Part shown: positions 7,698 to 17,575 of the stretch, one piece after another
How the letters are laid out: each line of letters opens with the position of its first letter
How positions within the stretch are numbered: the first letter of the stretch is position 1
Assembly (NCBI GenBank): GCA_934177725.1
Contig: CAKPPO010000001.1
Coordinates: 1 to 64,000 of the forward strand
Reading direction: 5' to 3'
Source: an uncultured Clostridia bacterium
Lineage (GTDB): Bacteria > Bacillota > Clostridia > TANB77 > CAG-508
DNA: 64,000 bases
The notes under the pieces: model-generated
Database searches by the model: none
What the model was told of the DNA's origin: nothing
What the model saw: only the letters and a program-made list of their open reading frames with translations
Program-made: the position numbers and the translations under genes

Positions 7698-8960
7698 TTG
7701 ATTAGCTTTATAATAAATGCTTTAAAAATAATATTTGTTTTAGGTTTTTTAATACTGATTCATGAAGGTGGACATTTCCTCGTTGCAAGGCTATGCAAAG
7801 TAACTGTAAATGAATTTTCTGTTGGGTTTGGACCAATTATTTGGAAAAAGCAAGGTAAAAAGACTAAGTATACATTAAGATTAATTCCTTTAGGCGGTTT
7901 TGTTAATCTAGAAGGTGAAGAGGAACGTTCAGACAAAGAAGGTTCTTTTAGTACAGCAAGTATTCCAAAAAGAATGGCTATTATATTAGCGGGTGGAGTA
8001 GTAAATATTATTTTTGCATTAATTGTATATTTTTCATTAATGGCTTGCATTGGAAATAATACATCTTTAGTGGTAGAGTCAACAATTCCAGAATATGCTG
8101 CAGCAAATACAGAAATAGTTGAAGGAGACAAGATAGTAAAAATAGATAATAAAACAATGCATACAAAAAATGATATAGATAAAGCACTGAAAAAATCACA
8201 GGGAAATGAAATGCATATAGTGATTAAAAGGAACAACGAAAATAAAGATATTTATTTAGAGCCAACTAAAAAAGATTACTATAGCACAGGAATATACTTG
8301 AAATCTATTGATTCAGGAGAGTCTACAAAAATAGTAACGGTAGGGGCATCTAGTAGTGCTGAAAAGGCAGGAATAAAGGCTAATGATGAAATTTTAAAAA
8401 TAAATAATAAACAGGTAAAAAATCAAACAGAAATTATAAATGAAATGAGTGAAAATAGACAAAAAGAAATAACTATAAATATAAAAAGAGGAAATGAAGA
8501 ATTAGATTTTATAGTAAAGCCAGATGTAGCGTATGAATACTACTTGGGAGTTTACTTTAAAAAAGCAGAAAATAATATTCAAAATAACTTATATTATGCA
8601 TTTTTTGAGACAGGAGATTTTACATTTTCAATTTTTGATAATTTGAAAATGTTATTTAAAGGAAAAGTGAGAGTAGACCAATTCATGGGACCTGTAGGAA
8701 TATCAGAAGTAGTTGCTAAAACAAATAAGGTACAAGATTTTGTGAAAATAATGGCACTTATTTCTTTGTCACTTGGAGTCACAAATTTACTTCCAATTCC
8801 AGCTTTAGATGGAGGAAAATTTGTATTATTATTACTTGAACTAATCAGAAGAAAAAAACTTAGTGAGAAAACTGAGATAAATATACAATTAATAGGTTTT
8901 GCATTTTTGATTGCATTATCTTTATACGTTACTTATCATGATATATTAAGAATGCTATAA
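7698..8960 (+). CDS. rseP: RseP/RasP site-2 protease (M50 metalloprotease)
   Basis: A 420-residue intramembrane zinc metalloprotease. The zinc motif HEGGH lies in the first helix (22-26) and the second metal/active motif NLLPIPALDGGKF in the C-terminal membrane region. A central periplasm-side region carries PDZ-like sequence (around 190-265). The start codon is TTG, fixed by AAAAGGAG at 7681-7688. In Bacillus the orthologue clears signal-peptide remnants and cleaves anti-sigma factors; the substrates here are unknown. Last enzyme of the lipid block before the coiled-coil gene, 20 bases downstream. Confidence 0.93.
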   Translation: MISFIINALKIIFVLGFLILIHEGGHFLVARLCKVTVNEFSVGFGPIIWKKQGKKTKYTLRLIPLGGFVNLEGEEERSDKEGSFSTASIPKRMAIILAGGVVNIIFALIVYFSLMACIGNNTSLVVESTIPEYAAANTEIVEGDKIVKIDNKTMHTKNDIDKALKKSQGNEMHIVIKRNNENKDIYLEPTKKDYYSTGIYLKSIDSGESTKIVTVGASSSAEKAGIKANDEILKINNKQVKNQTEIINEMSENRQKEITINIKRGNEELDFIVKPDVAYEYYLGVYFKKAENNIQNNLYYAFFETGDFTFSIFDNLKMLFKGKVRVDQFMGPVGISEVVAKTNKVQDFVKIMALISLSLGVTNLLPIPALDGGKFVLLLLELIRRKKLSEKTEINIQLIGFAFLIALSLYVTYHDILRML

Positions 8961-8980
8961 AACCATTAGGGAGTGAAAAA

Positions 8981-11434
8981 ATGGAAGAAAACAATGAAAA
9001 ACTAAATGAAAAGATAAATGAATTGCATACAGCACTTGAAAGATCACAAGGCGATTTAATGGGAAAAATAGAAAAGTATATGGAAGATAATAAATATGAA
9101 AAAGAAATAGAAACACTAAAAAAACTATGCCAAAAAATAATGGATTTATATCAATTAAATAAAAAAGAACAAACTAAAAATTTTGAAAGTTTAGAAGAAA
9201 AAGTAAATGATAATGCAGAACTTTTTGAAAAAAAGTTATTAGCAGTTTTAAATAATAAGGCAAGTACTGGCAATAGTGATGGAAATAGTACTATAAATTA
9301 TAATATAGGATTAGTAGAATTAGAAAGTAGAATAGGAAAATTAGAAAAAGAAGCAATAGAAGATAGAAAAGCGAATCAACTAGAATTTGGAAAAACTACC
9401 AAAAAATATGATAAAGAAATAAAAGATTTAATAGAGCAATTTAATGAAACAATACAGCATATGAAAGATGCATTAGATGAGGAAAATAGAAAACAACAAG
9501 AAACCATAAGGGAAAAGCAAAAAAGAGAAGCTAATCAATTTGATAATGTAATAAAGCAAATGAATGATGCTTTTGTAAAGATAGAAGAGGAAATTAATGA
9601 ACACAAGGAAAATATTACAAAGCTAGAAAAGGAATTTAAAATAAGACAATTAAAAAGCTTAGAAGAAAATGGCGAGGTAGTTTCAAAAGAAATAGAGAGA
9701 ATTCAAAAAGAAAACGAAAACCAACACCAAAAATTAGTAGACTGGGAAAATCAAATAAAAACTAAGCAAGAAGAAAAAATTAATTTATTAAAGAAAGAGA
9801 CAAGAAGCAAACAACAAGAATTTGAGAAAAACATCAATCAACAGGTAACTGCTAATCAAAACGAACTAAATGAAAAAGCAGAACACTTAAGCAACATGGT
9901 GCAAGAATTCCAAACAACTCAAGAGAATACAGTAACAACTTTTGAAGAGACAACAAATAAGAGTATAGAAGAATTTAAAACATCACAACAAGAAAAACAA
10001 ACAGCATTTGAAGAGACAACAAATAATACTATAGAGGAATTTAAAACATCACAACAAGAAAAACAAACAGCATTCGAAGAGACAACAAATAAGACTATAG
10101 AAGAATTTAAAACATCACAACAAGAAAAACAAACAGCATTCGAAGAGACAACAAATAAGACTATAGAAGAATTTGAGACATCACAACAAGAAAAACAAAC
10201 AGCATTCGAAGAGACAACAAATAAGATTATAGAAGAATTTGAAACATCACAACAAGAAAAACAAACAGCATTCGAAGAGACGACAAATAAGACTATAGAA
10301 GAATTTAAAACATTGCAACAAGAAAAGCAGACAGCATTTGAAGAGACAACAAATAAGACAATAGAAGAATTTAAAACATCACAACAAGAAAAACAGACAG
10401 CATTTGAAGAAAACATTAAAAAAGAAGAAGAAGACTATATAAATACATTAAAACAAATGGTGGATGAAACCCAAAATCATATAGATTCAAAAGTAGATAA
10501 ATTAGAAGAAAACATAGAAAAAAATAGAAAAGATTATAAGAATAGATTAGAGGAACAAAAATATTATTATAATTCAGTAAATGAAGAATTAGTAAAACAA
10601 ATAAACAGATTAGAAGATAATATAGCTGTTGTAAACCAAAAAGTAGAAAAAGAATTTCAAGAAGCTATGTTAAAACATAGGGAAGAAAATGATAAAAGCA
10701 TAGAATTAATAAGACAACAGACAACTGGTAGTATTGAAGGTATTAAGCAAGAATTATCTAAAAACTTTAATTTAGTTAAAGAAGAATCAACGAAAAATAT
10801 AGATTTGCTTAGAAAAGAACTAGCAGAAAATATAGAATTACTTAAACAAAAATTCAGTAAAGATATAGATTTTATTAAACAACAATCTAATAAGAATATA
10901 GTTGCCTCAAATAGAGTTTTAACTAATTTGAAAGTTCAAGTAGATAAAAAAATGCAACAATTGCAAAATCAAAATATAAAATTGAAGGAAACATTACAAA
11001 CAACTTTGTTAAAAATACAAGAAAAAAATAAAAAACAAGATGAAACTATAAAAGAACTAATACAAGAGAACAAGAAACTAGAAGCTAGATTAGAAAGTGT
11101 TGCTTCGGAAAATGAACTTACAACAGCCATGATGGAGGCACAAATGGACAAGCTACTAGAAAAAAAATTATATCTATTTGAGAAAATGCAATCAAACGTT
11201 TCAAATGTTAAATCAGTTAAACCAAAAGAGGTTGAAGTAAAAGCAAAAGTTGGAGAAAAACAGAAAACTAATGTAAATAAAATTACTCAACAAAACAGAA
11301 GAGAAAAAATTCAAAAAGATAAAATTGTAACCAAAAAGATTACAGAAGATGCAATAGATCCTATGTTAGTTAAAAGAAAGAAAGGAACAACACAATTATT
11401 AGGTCTTTTTAACACAGAAGATGACGTATATTAA
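8981..11434 (+). CDS. Giant coiled-coil protein with 22-residue tandem repeats
   Basis: An 817-residue, almost wholly helical and charged protein without signal peptide or membrane segment, so probably cytoplasmic. Residues 319-472 hold seven tandem 22-residue repeats (consensus TAFEETTNKTIEEFKTSQQE plus KQ), followed by a partial eighth. Around 590-645 a second region shows 11-residue periodicity (TKNIDLLRKEL, AENIELLKQKF, SKDIDFIKQQS). Both are hendecad patterns (22 = 2 x 11). The C-terminal 80 residues are basic and end GTTQLLGLFNTEDDVY. It lies between rseP and polC with gaps of 20 and 26 bases and is presumably co-transcribed. I recognise no family; a structural or chromosome/cytoskeleton role is only a guess. 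Confidence 0.8.
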   Translation: MEENNEKLNEKINELHTALERSQGDLMGKIEKYMEDNKYEKEIETLKKLCQKIMDLYQLNKKEQTKNFESLEEKVNDNAELFEKKLLAVLNNKASTGNSDGNSTINYNIGLVELESRIGKLEKEAIEDRKANQLEFGKTTKKYDKEIKDLIEQFNETIQHMKDALDEENRKQQETIREKQKREANQFDNVIKQMNDAFVKIEEEINEHKENITKLEKEFKIRQLKSLEENGEVVSKEIERIQKENENQHQKLVDWENQIKTKQEEKINLLKKETRSKQQEFEKNINQQVTANQNELNEKAEHLSNMVQEFQTTQENTVTTFEETTNKSIEEFKTSQQEKQTAFEETTNNTIEEFKTSQQEKQTAFEETTNKTIEEFKTSQQEKQTAFEETTNKTIEEFETSQQEKQTAFEETTNKIIEEFETSQQEKQTAFEETTNKTIEEFKTLQQEKQTAFEETTNKTIEEFKTSQQEKQTAFEENIKKEEEDYINTLKQMVDETQNHIDSKVDKLEENIEKNRKDYKNRLEEQKYYYNSVNEELVKQINRLEDNIAVVNQKVEKEFQEAMLKHREENDKSIELIRQQTTGSIEGIKQELSKNFNLVKEESTKNIDLLRKELAENIELLKQKFSKDIDFIKQQSNKNIVASNRVLTNLKVQVDKKMQQLQNQNIKLKETLQTTLLKIQEKNKKQDETIKELIQENKKLEARLESVASENELTTAMMEAQMDKLLEKKLYLFEKMQSNVSNVKSVKPKEVEVKAKVGEKQKTNVNKITQQNRREKIQKDKIVTKKITEDAIDPMLVKRKKGTTQLLGLFNTEDDVY
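9935..10396 (+). repeat. Seven tandem 66-bp repeats inside the coiled-coil gene
   Basis: Seven consecutive 66-base units, each encoding a 22-residue unit that starts Thr-[Ala/Thr]-Phe-Glu-Glu. A truncated eighth unit follows from 10397. Units differ by a few bases, mostly synonymous or Lys/Glu and Thr/Ile changes, so copy number may vary by slippage or recombination without shifting frame. Confidence 0.95.
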
Positions 11435-11460
11435 AAACTTAGGGGGCTTAATTTATAAAA

Positions 11461-14400
11461 ATGGATGGGGCATTAAAAACATTAAAAGAAGTATTTAAAG
11501 ACTTTTATTCAAATAATAAAGATTTACTTAGTTCTACTGTAAAAAGTGTAAATTTGTTTAAGAAAACAAATACACTTGAGGTAGAACTTAAAGTAAATAC
11601 TCAAATAAAAATAAAGGATGTATATAATTTTGAAAAATACTTAGAAACACGCTTTGGTATAAAAGAAGCGTGTATTAAGCTTATTTATGAAGAAAAGAAC
11701 GAAAAAGAAAATGAAGGTGTTTGCGAGACAAATACCCAAAAAGAAAATATTTCAGAAGAATGGTTAGATATAATAGAATATATGGCTATAAGACATCCTA
11801 TGACAAAAGCAATTTTGAATAATAGCAATATAACAATTGATCAAAATCAAGCGAATGTAATGCTTTCAATGAAAGGAAAAGAATTTTTAACTGCAAAAAA
11901 AATAGATGAAACATTATCAAATTTGTTATTTAATATTTATGGTAAAAAACTAAAAGTAAATTTTATAGAAAATATATCAGAAGAACAAATAAGAATGCAA
12001 CAAGAATATGCTAAAAAACAGGAAGAAGAGCTTATAAAACATATGCAAGAAGAAATAAAACATGTAGAAGAAAATAGCCAAGAGCAAAATAAGCCATCAA
12101 AAGAAAATGTAGAACATACAGAAGTAGCAGGAGAGGAATTCTTTGGAGGAGATGTACCAATTCCAGATGAAGCATATCTTTCAGAATTAGAAGAAATAGA
12201 AGAAGAAAACAATATAATACTAGGAACTGCCTCAAAAGCAAAAGAATGCAAGGTAAAAATAAAAGACATAGAAGCAAGTAATAAAAGAATAACAATAGAG
12301 GGAAGAGTTGTAGAATGTACAGCAAGAGAAACTAAAACAGGTAAAGGAATGCTTATATATGACATATATGATGGAACAGGAATAATTACTTGTAAGTCAT
12401 TTACTAAAAATATTGAAGAAGGAAATGAAGTAGCAAATAAAATAAAGAATGCAAGTGGAATAAAAACAATAGGAAAAGCAGGACTAGATTCGTTTGCAGG
12501 TGATGTTACAATTATGGCAAATACAATATTAGAGGTAAATGGTGAAGATTTCCCAAAACTTCCTACAGATGATGAAGATTCACCATTAATTTTAGGAATG
12601 CACCCAGAAATTAAAGAACCATTAGTAAAAATACAAGATTTAGGTGTAGAATCTGGAAATGTAGCTATAGATGGCGAAGTTATATCTATGGAAGACAAAG
12701 AACTAAAAGGTGGAAAAATACTTTTAAGTATTGCTGTATATGACGGAACAAGTACTATTACATGTAAGGCATTTTTAACAAAAGAAAATAGCAAAAAAAT
12801 AATGAGCAAAATAAAAGAAGCAAAAGGAATAAGGCTTGCTGGAAAAGCTGGAATGGATACTTTTGCAAACGAATTAACAGTAATGGCAAACACTATTATA
12901 AAATCAAATGGAATAAAAAGAGAGACAAGAATGGACAACTCTGAAGTAAAAAGGGTTGAACTTCACATGCATACTCAAATGAGTCAAATGGATGCTGTAA
13001 CCCCTGTTACAGATCTTATAAAAAGAGCAATGAAGTGGGGCATGAAATCAATTGCAATTACTGACCACGGAGTTGTACAAGCTTTTCCAGATGCACACAA
13101 AATGTTAGGCTATGACAATCCAGATATGAAAGTTATATATGGTGTAGAAGCATATTTAGTACCAGATAAATCAAATGTAGTATCATTTTCTAAAAATCAA
13201 AATATAGAAGATTCTACATTCTGTGTATTAGATTTAGAGACAACAGGACTTTCATTTAGAACAGAAAAAATCACAGAAATAGGAATTATGAAAGTTAAAA
13301 ACGGAGAGGTAATAGATAGTTTTTCAACATTTGTAAATCCTGAAAAGCCAATACCACCAAAGGTTGTAGAAGTAACAAACATTACAGATGATATGGTAAA
13401 GGATGCACCAACAATAGATGAAATATTCCCTAAAATGTTAGAATTTATTGGAGAAGATAGCATATTAGTTGCACACAATGCAGACTTCGATATAGGTTTC
13501 TTAAAATACAATGCAAAACAATTAGGTTATACACTAGAAAATACATATTTAGATACATTAAGACTTGCAAAACTATTATTCCCAGAATTCAAAAGATACA
13601 AATTAGGAATGATAGCAGACAAATTAGGTATAGTTGTAGAAGTAGCACATAGAGCATTAGACGATGTAGATACAACTGTAAAAGTATTAAATGTAATGTT
13701 TGATATGCTTAAAGAAAAAGAAATATATACATTAGATGATATAGATAGAAAATTTGAGGTAGACTTTAAAAAATTACCAAGTTACCATGCAATTATTTTA
13801 GCAAAAGACTATGTAGGTCTAAAGAACTTATATAAATTAGTATCAATATCACATTTGCACTATTTCTATAAAAAACCACGTATATTAAAATCAATTTATA
13901 AAAAATATTCTGAAGGTTTAATACTAGGAAGTGCCTGTGAAGCAGGAGAATTGTATAGAGCAATTGTAGAAGGAAAAGACGAAGAAGAAATAGAAGAAAT
14001 TGCAAAAGATTACGATTACCTAGAAATTCAACCTACAGGAAACAATATGTATATGGTAAGAAACGGTACACTTCCAGATGCAAGAGCAGTAGAAGATATA
14101 AATAGAAAAATTGTAAATCTAGGAGAAAAACTAGGAAAGCTTGTAGTTGCAACTTGTGACGTTCACTTTATAGACCCACAAGATGAAATATATAGAAGAA
14201 TATTAATGGCTGGCCAAGGCTATGAAGATGCAGATGAACAAGCACCACTTTATTTAAGAACAACAGAAGAAATGCTTAAAGAATTTGAATATTTAGGACC
14301 AGATAAAGCCTATGAAGTTGTTGTTACAAACACAAATAAAGTATCAGATATGTGTGAAAGAATAAGTCCAATATCACCAGAAAAATGTCCACCACACATT

Positions 14401-16273
14401 GAAGGTTGCGAGCAAACAATAAAAGATATTGCATTTAGTAAAGCACATGAATTATATGGAGACCCACTTCCGGATATAGTACAAGAAAGACTTGATAAAG
14501 AATTAAATTCTATTATAAAAAATGGATTCTCCGTTATGTACATAATTGCACAAAAGCTAGTATGGAAATCAAACGAAGATGGATATATAGTAGGTTCCAG
14601 AGGATCTGTTGGTTCATCATTTGTGGCCAACATGACAGGTATAACAGAAGTAAATTCGCTTCCGCCACATTATAGATGTCCAAATTGTAAATATTCAGAT
14701 TTTACAGATTATGGCTATCAATGTGGATTTGACTTACCAGATAAAGATTGTCCAAAATGTGGAACAAAAATGGTTAAAGACGGAATAGATATACCATTCG
14801 AAACTTTCTTAGGATTCAATGGAGATAAAGAGCCTGATATCGACTTAAACTTCTCTGGAGAATATCAAGCAAAAGCACATAGATATACAGAAGTAATATT
14901 TGGAAAAGGAACAACATTTAAGGCAGGTACTGTTGGTACAGTAGCAGATAAGACAGCATATGGATATGTTAAAAAATATTACGAAGAAAGAGGAATTCCA
15001 GTATCAAATGCAGAAGTAATAAGAGTATCTGCAGGATGCACACGGAATAAAAAGAACAACAGGACAACACCCAGGAGGAATTATAGTTGTACCAAAAGGT
15101 AGAGAAATATATGAATTTACGCCAGTACAACATCCAGCAGATGATCCTAATTCAGACATTATAACAACACACTTTGACTATCACTCAATAGATCAAAACT
15201 TGTTAAAACTAGATATACTAGGACACGATGATCCAACAGTAATACGTATGCTTTATGATTTAACAGGAATAGATCCAACAAAAGTACCATTAGATGATAA
15301 AGAAACAATGAGTATATTCAGTTCTACAGATGCATTAGGAGTAACGCCAGAGCAAATAAATAGTAAAGTAGGAAGCTATGGAATACCAGAGTTTGGAACA
15401 AAATTCGTAAGAGGAATGCTTGTAGACACAAAGCCTAAAACATTTGACGAATTAATTCGTATATCAGGTCTATCACATGGTACAGATGTGTGGCTTGGAA
15501 ATGCACAAACATTAATAGATGAAGGAACAACAACACTTCAAGACTCAATCTGTTGCCGTGACGATATTATGATTTACTTAATAAAGAAAGGTGTACCACC
15601 AAACCATGCATTCAAAATAATGGAAACAGTACGTAAAGGAAAAGCATTAAAAGATCCAGCAAAATGGGCAGAATATAAAGAATTAATGAAAGAACATGAT
15701 GTACCAGATTGGTATATAAAATCATGCGAAAAAATAAAATACATGTTCCCAAAAGCCCATGCAGCAGCATATGTAACAAACGCATTTAGAATAGCATGGT
15801 TTAAAGTACATCAGCCAAAAGCATATTATACAGCATATTTTACAATTCGTGCAGACGAATTTGATAGTGAAATAATGTGCTATGGAAAAGAAAGAGTAAA
15901 AAACAAAATGAAAGAAATAGATTTAGCAGGAAATAGTGCAACAACAAAAGACAAGAATATGTATGCTATTTTGGAACTAGTGCTAGAAATGTATGAAAGA
16001 GGAATAAAATTTTTACCAATAGATTTATACAAATCTCATAGTACAAAATTTAGAATAGAAGAAGACGGAATACGTCCACCATTAAACAGTGTGCCAGGAC
16101 TTGGAACAGTTGCAGCACAAGGAATAGAAGATGCAAAAAAAGACGGAAAATTCATGTCAATAGATGATATGAAAATTCGTTCAAAAATAGGAAATTCAGT
16201 AGTAGACTTACTTAAAAAAATGGGTTGCTTAGAAGGAATGAGCCAAAGCAACCAAATGAGTCTATTTGGATAA
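11461..16273 (+). pseudogene. polC: DNA polymerase III PolC-type alpha subunit, interrupted by a frameshift
   Basis: PolC is the Gram-positive replicative polymerase with built-in proofreading. The first frame (11461-15102) holds the N-terminal domain, two tandem OB folds (about residues 260-360 and 385-485), PHP domain (VELHMHTQMSQMDA, from ~497), DEDD exonuclease (CVLDLETTGLSF, HNADFDIGFL, HRALDDVDTT) and much of the polymerase core, including a zinc cluster (CPNC...CPKC) and EPDIDLNF. At 15040-15045 the sequence reads ACACGG where the family needs ACAGGA (Cys-Thr-Gly-Ile-Lys-Arg). Removing one base restores CTGIKRTTGQHPGGIIVVP and runs open to 16273. The restored protein is about 1603 residues against about 1440 in Bacillus. 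Because PolC is essential, a sequencing or assembly error is the simplest explanation. Confidence 0.9.
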
Positions 16274-16279
16274 TAAAAC

Positions 16280-16310
16280 TACCCCAAAAGTACCAGGTAT
16301 TTTTGGGGTA
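16280..16310 (+). terminator. Hairpin after polC
   Basis: TACCCCAAAA (16280-16289) pairs with TTTTGGGGTA (16301-16310). The stem is followed by an A-rich, not T-rich, stretch, so it may be an attenuating or 3'-protecting hairpin rather than a strong terminator. Confidence 0.55.
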
Positions 16311-16335
16311 AAATAAAAAATAAACGGAGCAAAAA

Positions 16336-17496
16336 ATGAAAGAATATTTAAAGAACAAAGATTATACAATGCAATATATAGATAACTTTTTTAGAACATT
16401 TGCAAATAGTATATATGCAGTATTTACACCAGTAATACTATACAAATCAGGTGTAAGTGTAACAATGATAATATTTATATATATGGTACAATTTTTAGTA
16501 ATGGGGATTTTTACTCCATTGTCAGGAACTTGCTTAAAGAAAATTGGAGCAGCAAATACAAAATTATTAAGTTACATATTAAAAACATTAAGTATGATAT
16601 TAGTTTTAACAGTTGACACAAATATATATTATTATTTAGCCATAGCAATTGTATATGGAATCAGTGGAGCAATAAATAATCCACTAAATACTTATATACC
16701 AAGTAAATTAGTAGAAGAAAACTTTAGAGGAAGATTTAATGCATTTGTATATATTTTAAGATGTTTTTCTAGTATAATAGGATATATTTTTGTCGGAGTA
16801 TTTTTAACTAGAAATAATAACTTAGCAATAGCTTTATCTGTATTCTTTTCATATCTTATAGCATATATTGGGTTAGCCCAAATAGACAAAAATAAGCTTA
16901 AATATGAAATGAAGGAACCAATTAGAGAAAGTTATAAATATTTGATAAAAAGACATGAAAATACAAGGTTAAAACTAGTGAGTGGACTACGATCATGTAT
17001 AATAATAGAAAGATTAATAGCAGTGCCTTTATATTTATACATTACATTAATGGATTTAAAAACATTTACTTCACTTTATATAATATCAACTATAATTGAA
17101 CTGTTAAGTTTGTTTATTGCTGGAAGAAAATTAGATAAAAATAAAATTAAAACATTTAATATAATTTCAATAATAAAAGGAATAGTTACTTCAATTTTTA
17201 TATTAAGTAAAAATTTATATTTATTAATGGTAAATCAATCAGTATATAAGCTAGTAGATAATGTATATGATTCAGCATATTCAGCTTTATCACAAAGCAA
17301 AGTTGAAAATGATAAAAAGAGTACAATATTACTTTCAATAATTCATGAAATGTGTTTATGCTTTTTTGAATTTATAGTTTTGCTAATGTTACTAATTATA
17401 AGCATGTTCAATGTAGATCTAACATTTAAAGTAATATTCGCAAGTTCAATAGTTGTGATAATAATAAATGCAATATTAATAAAAAGATGGAATTAA
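16336..17496 (+). CDS. Major facilitator superfamily transporter
   Basis: A 386-residue membrane protein with about 11-12 predicted helices and MFS-like organisation. Around residues 100-130 GISGAINNPLNTYIPSKLVEENFRGRFNAF has the appearance of MFS cytoplasmic loop and helix-5 sequence, with the basic motif following the helix pair. A central hydrophilic loop lies near 185-215. The substrate cannot be told. It follows polC by about 60 bases, has CGGAGC before the ATG, and ends 17 bases before a perfect 62-base palindrome. Confidence 0.7.
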   Translation: MKEYLKNKDYTMQYIDNFFRTFANSIYAVFTPVILYKSGVSVTMIIFIYMVQFLVMGIFTPLSGTCLKKIGAANTKLLSYILKTLSMILVLTVDTNIYYYLAIAIVYGISGAINNPLNTYIPSKLVEENFRGRFNAFVYILRCFSSIIGYIFVGVFLTRNNNLAIALSVFFSYLIAYIGLAQIDKNKLKYEMKEPIRESYKYLIKRHENTRLKLVSGLRSCIIIERLIAVPLYLYITLMDLKTFTSLYIISTIIELLSLFIAGRKLDKNKIKTFNIISIIKGIVTSIFILSKNLYLLMVNQSVYKLVDNVYDSAYSALSQSKVENDKKSTILLSIIHEMCLCFFEFIVLLMLLIISMFNVDLTFKVIFASSIVVIIINAILIKRWN

Positions 17497-17513
17497 AAAA
17501 CTAAATTAAATTC

Positions 17514-17575
17514 GAACAATAGGGACGGTCCTTTATGTTCCGAAATCGGAACATAAAGGACCGTCCCTATTGTTC
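17514..17575. repeat. Perfect 62-base palindrome (GGGACGGTCC family)
   Basis: Two 30-base arms (17514-17543 and 17546-17575) are exact reverse complements around AA. Each arm contains AGGGACGGTCCTTTATGTTC. The right end overlaps the last base of the rqcH stop codon (17575-17577, minus strand). The core matches the arms at 33308-33434. It is a REP/MITE-like unit and could also act as a bidirectional terminator. Confidence 0.95.

Noticed and set aside
9935..10396. CRISPR array
   Set aside because: The repeats are contiguous 66-mers without unique spacers and are coding.
9919..10416. 165-residue minus-strand ORF with repeated SSNAVCFSCCDVLNSSIVLF units
   Set aside because: It is the antisense of the 66-bp repeats; the regular repeat keeps it open by chance. 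No ribosome site.
11937..12938. 333-residue minus-strand ORF
   Set aside because: Antisense shadow of the polC OB/PHP region, which has clear domains on the plus strand.
15030..15060. Programmed ribosomal frameshift in polC
   Set aside because: No slippery heptamer or downstream pseudoknot seen, and no family precedent at this site; read error or mutation preferred.
15200..16273. Separate gene starting with ATG at 15200
   Set aside because: The frame is open well upstream and continues PolC homology directly from the shift site; there is no ribosome site at 15200.
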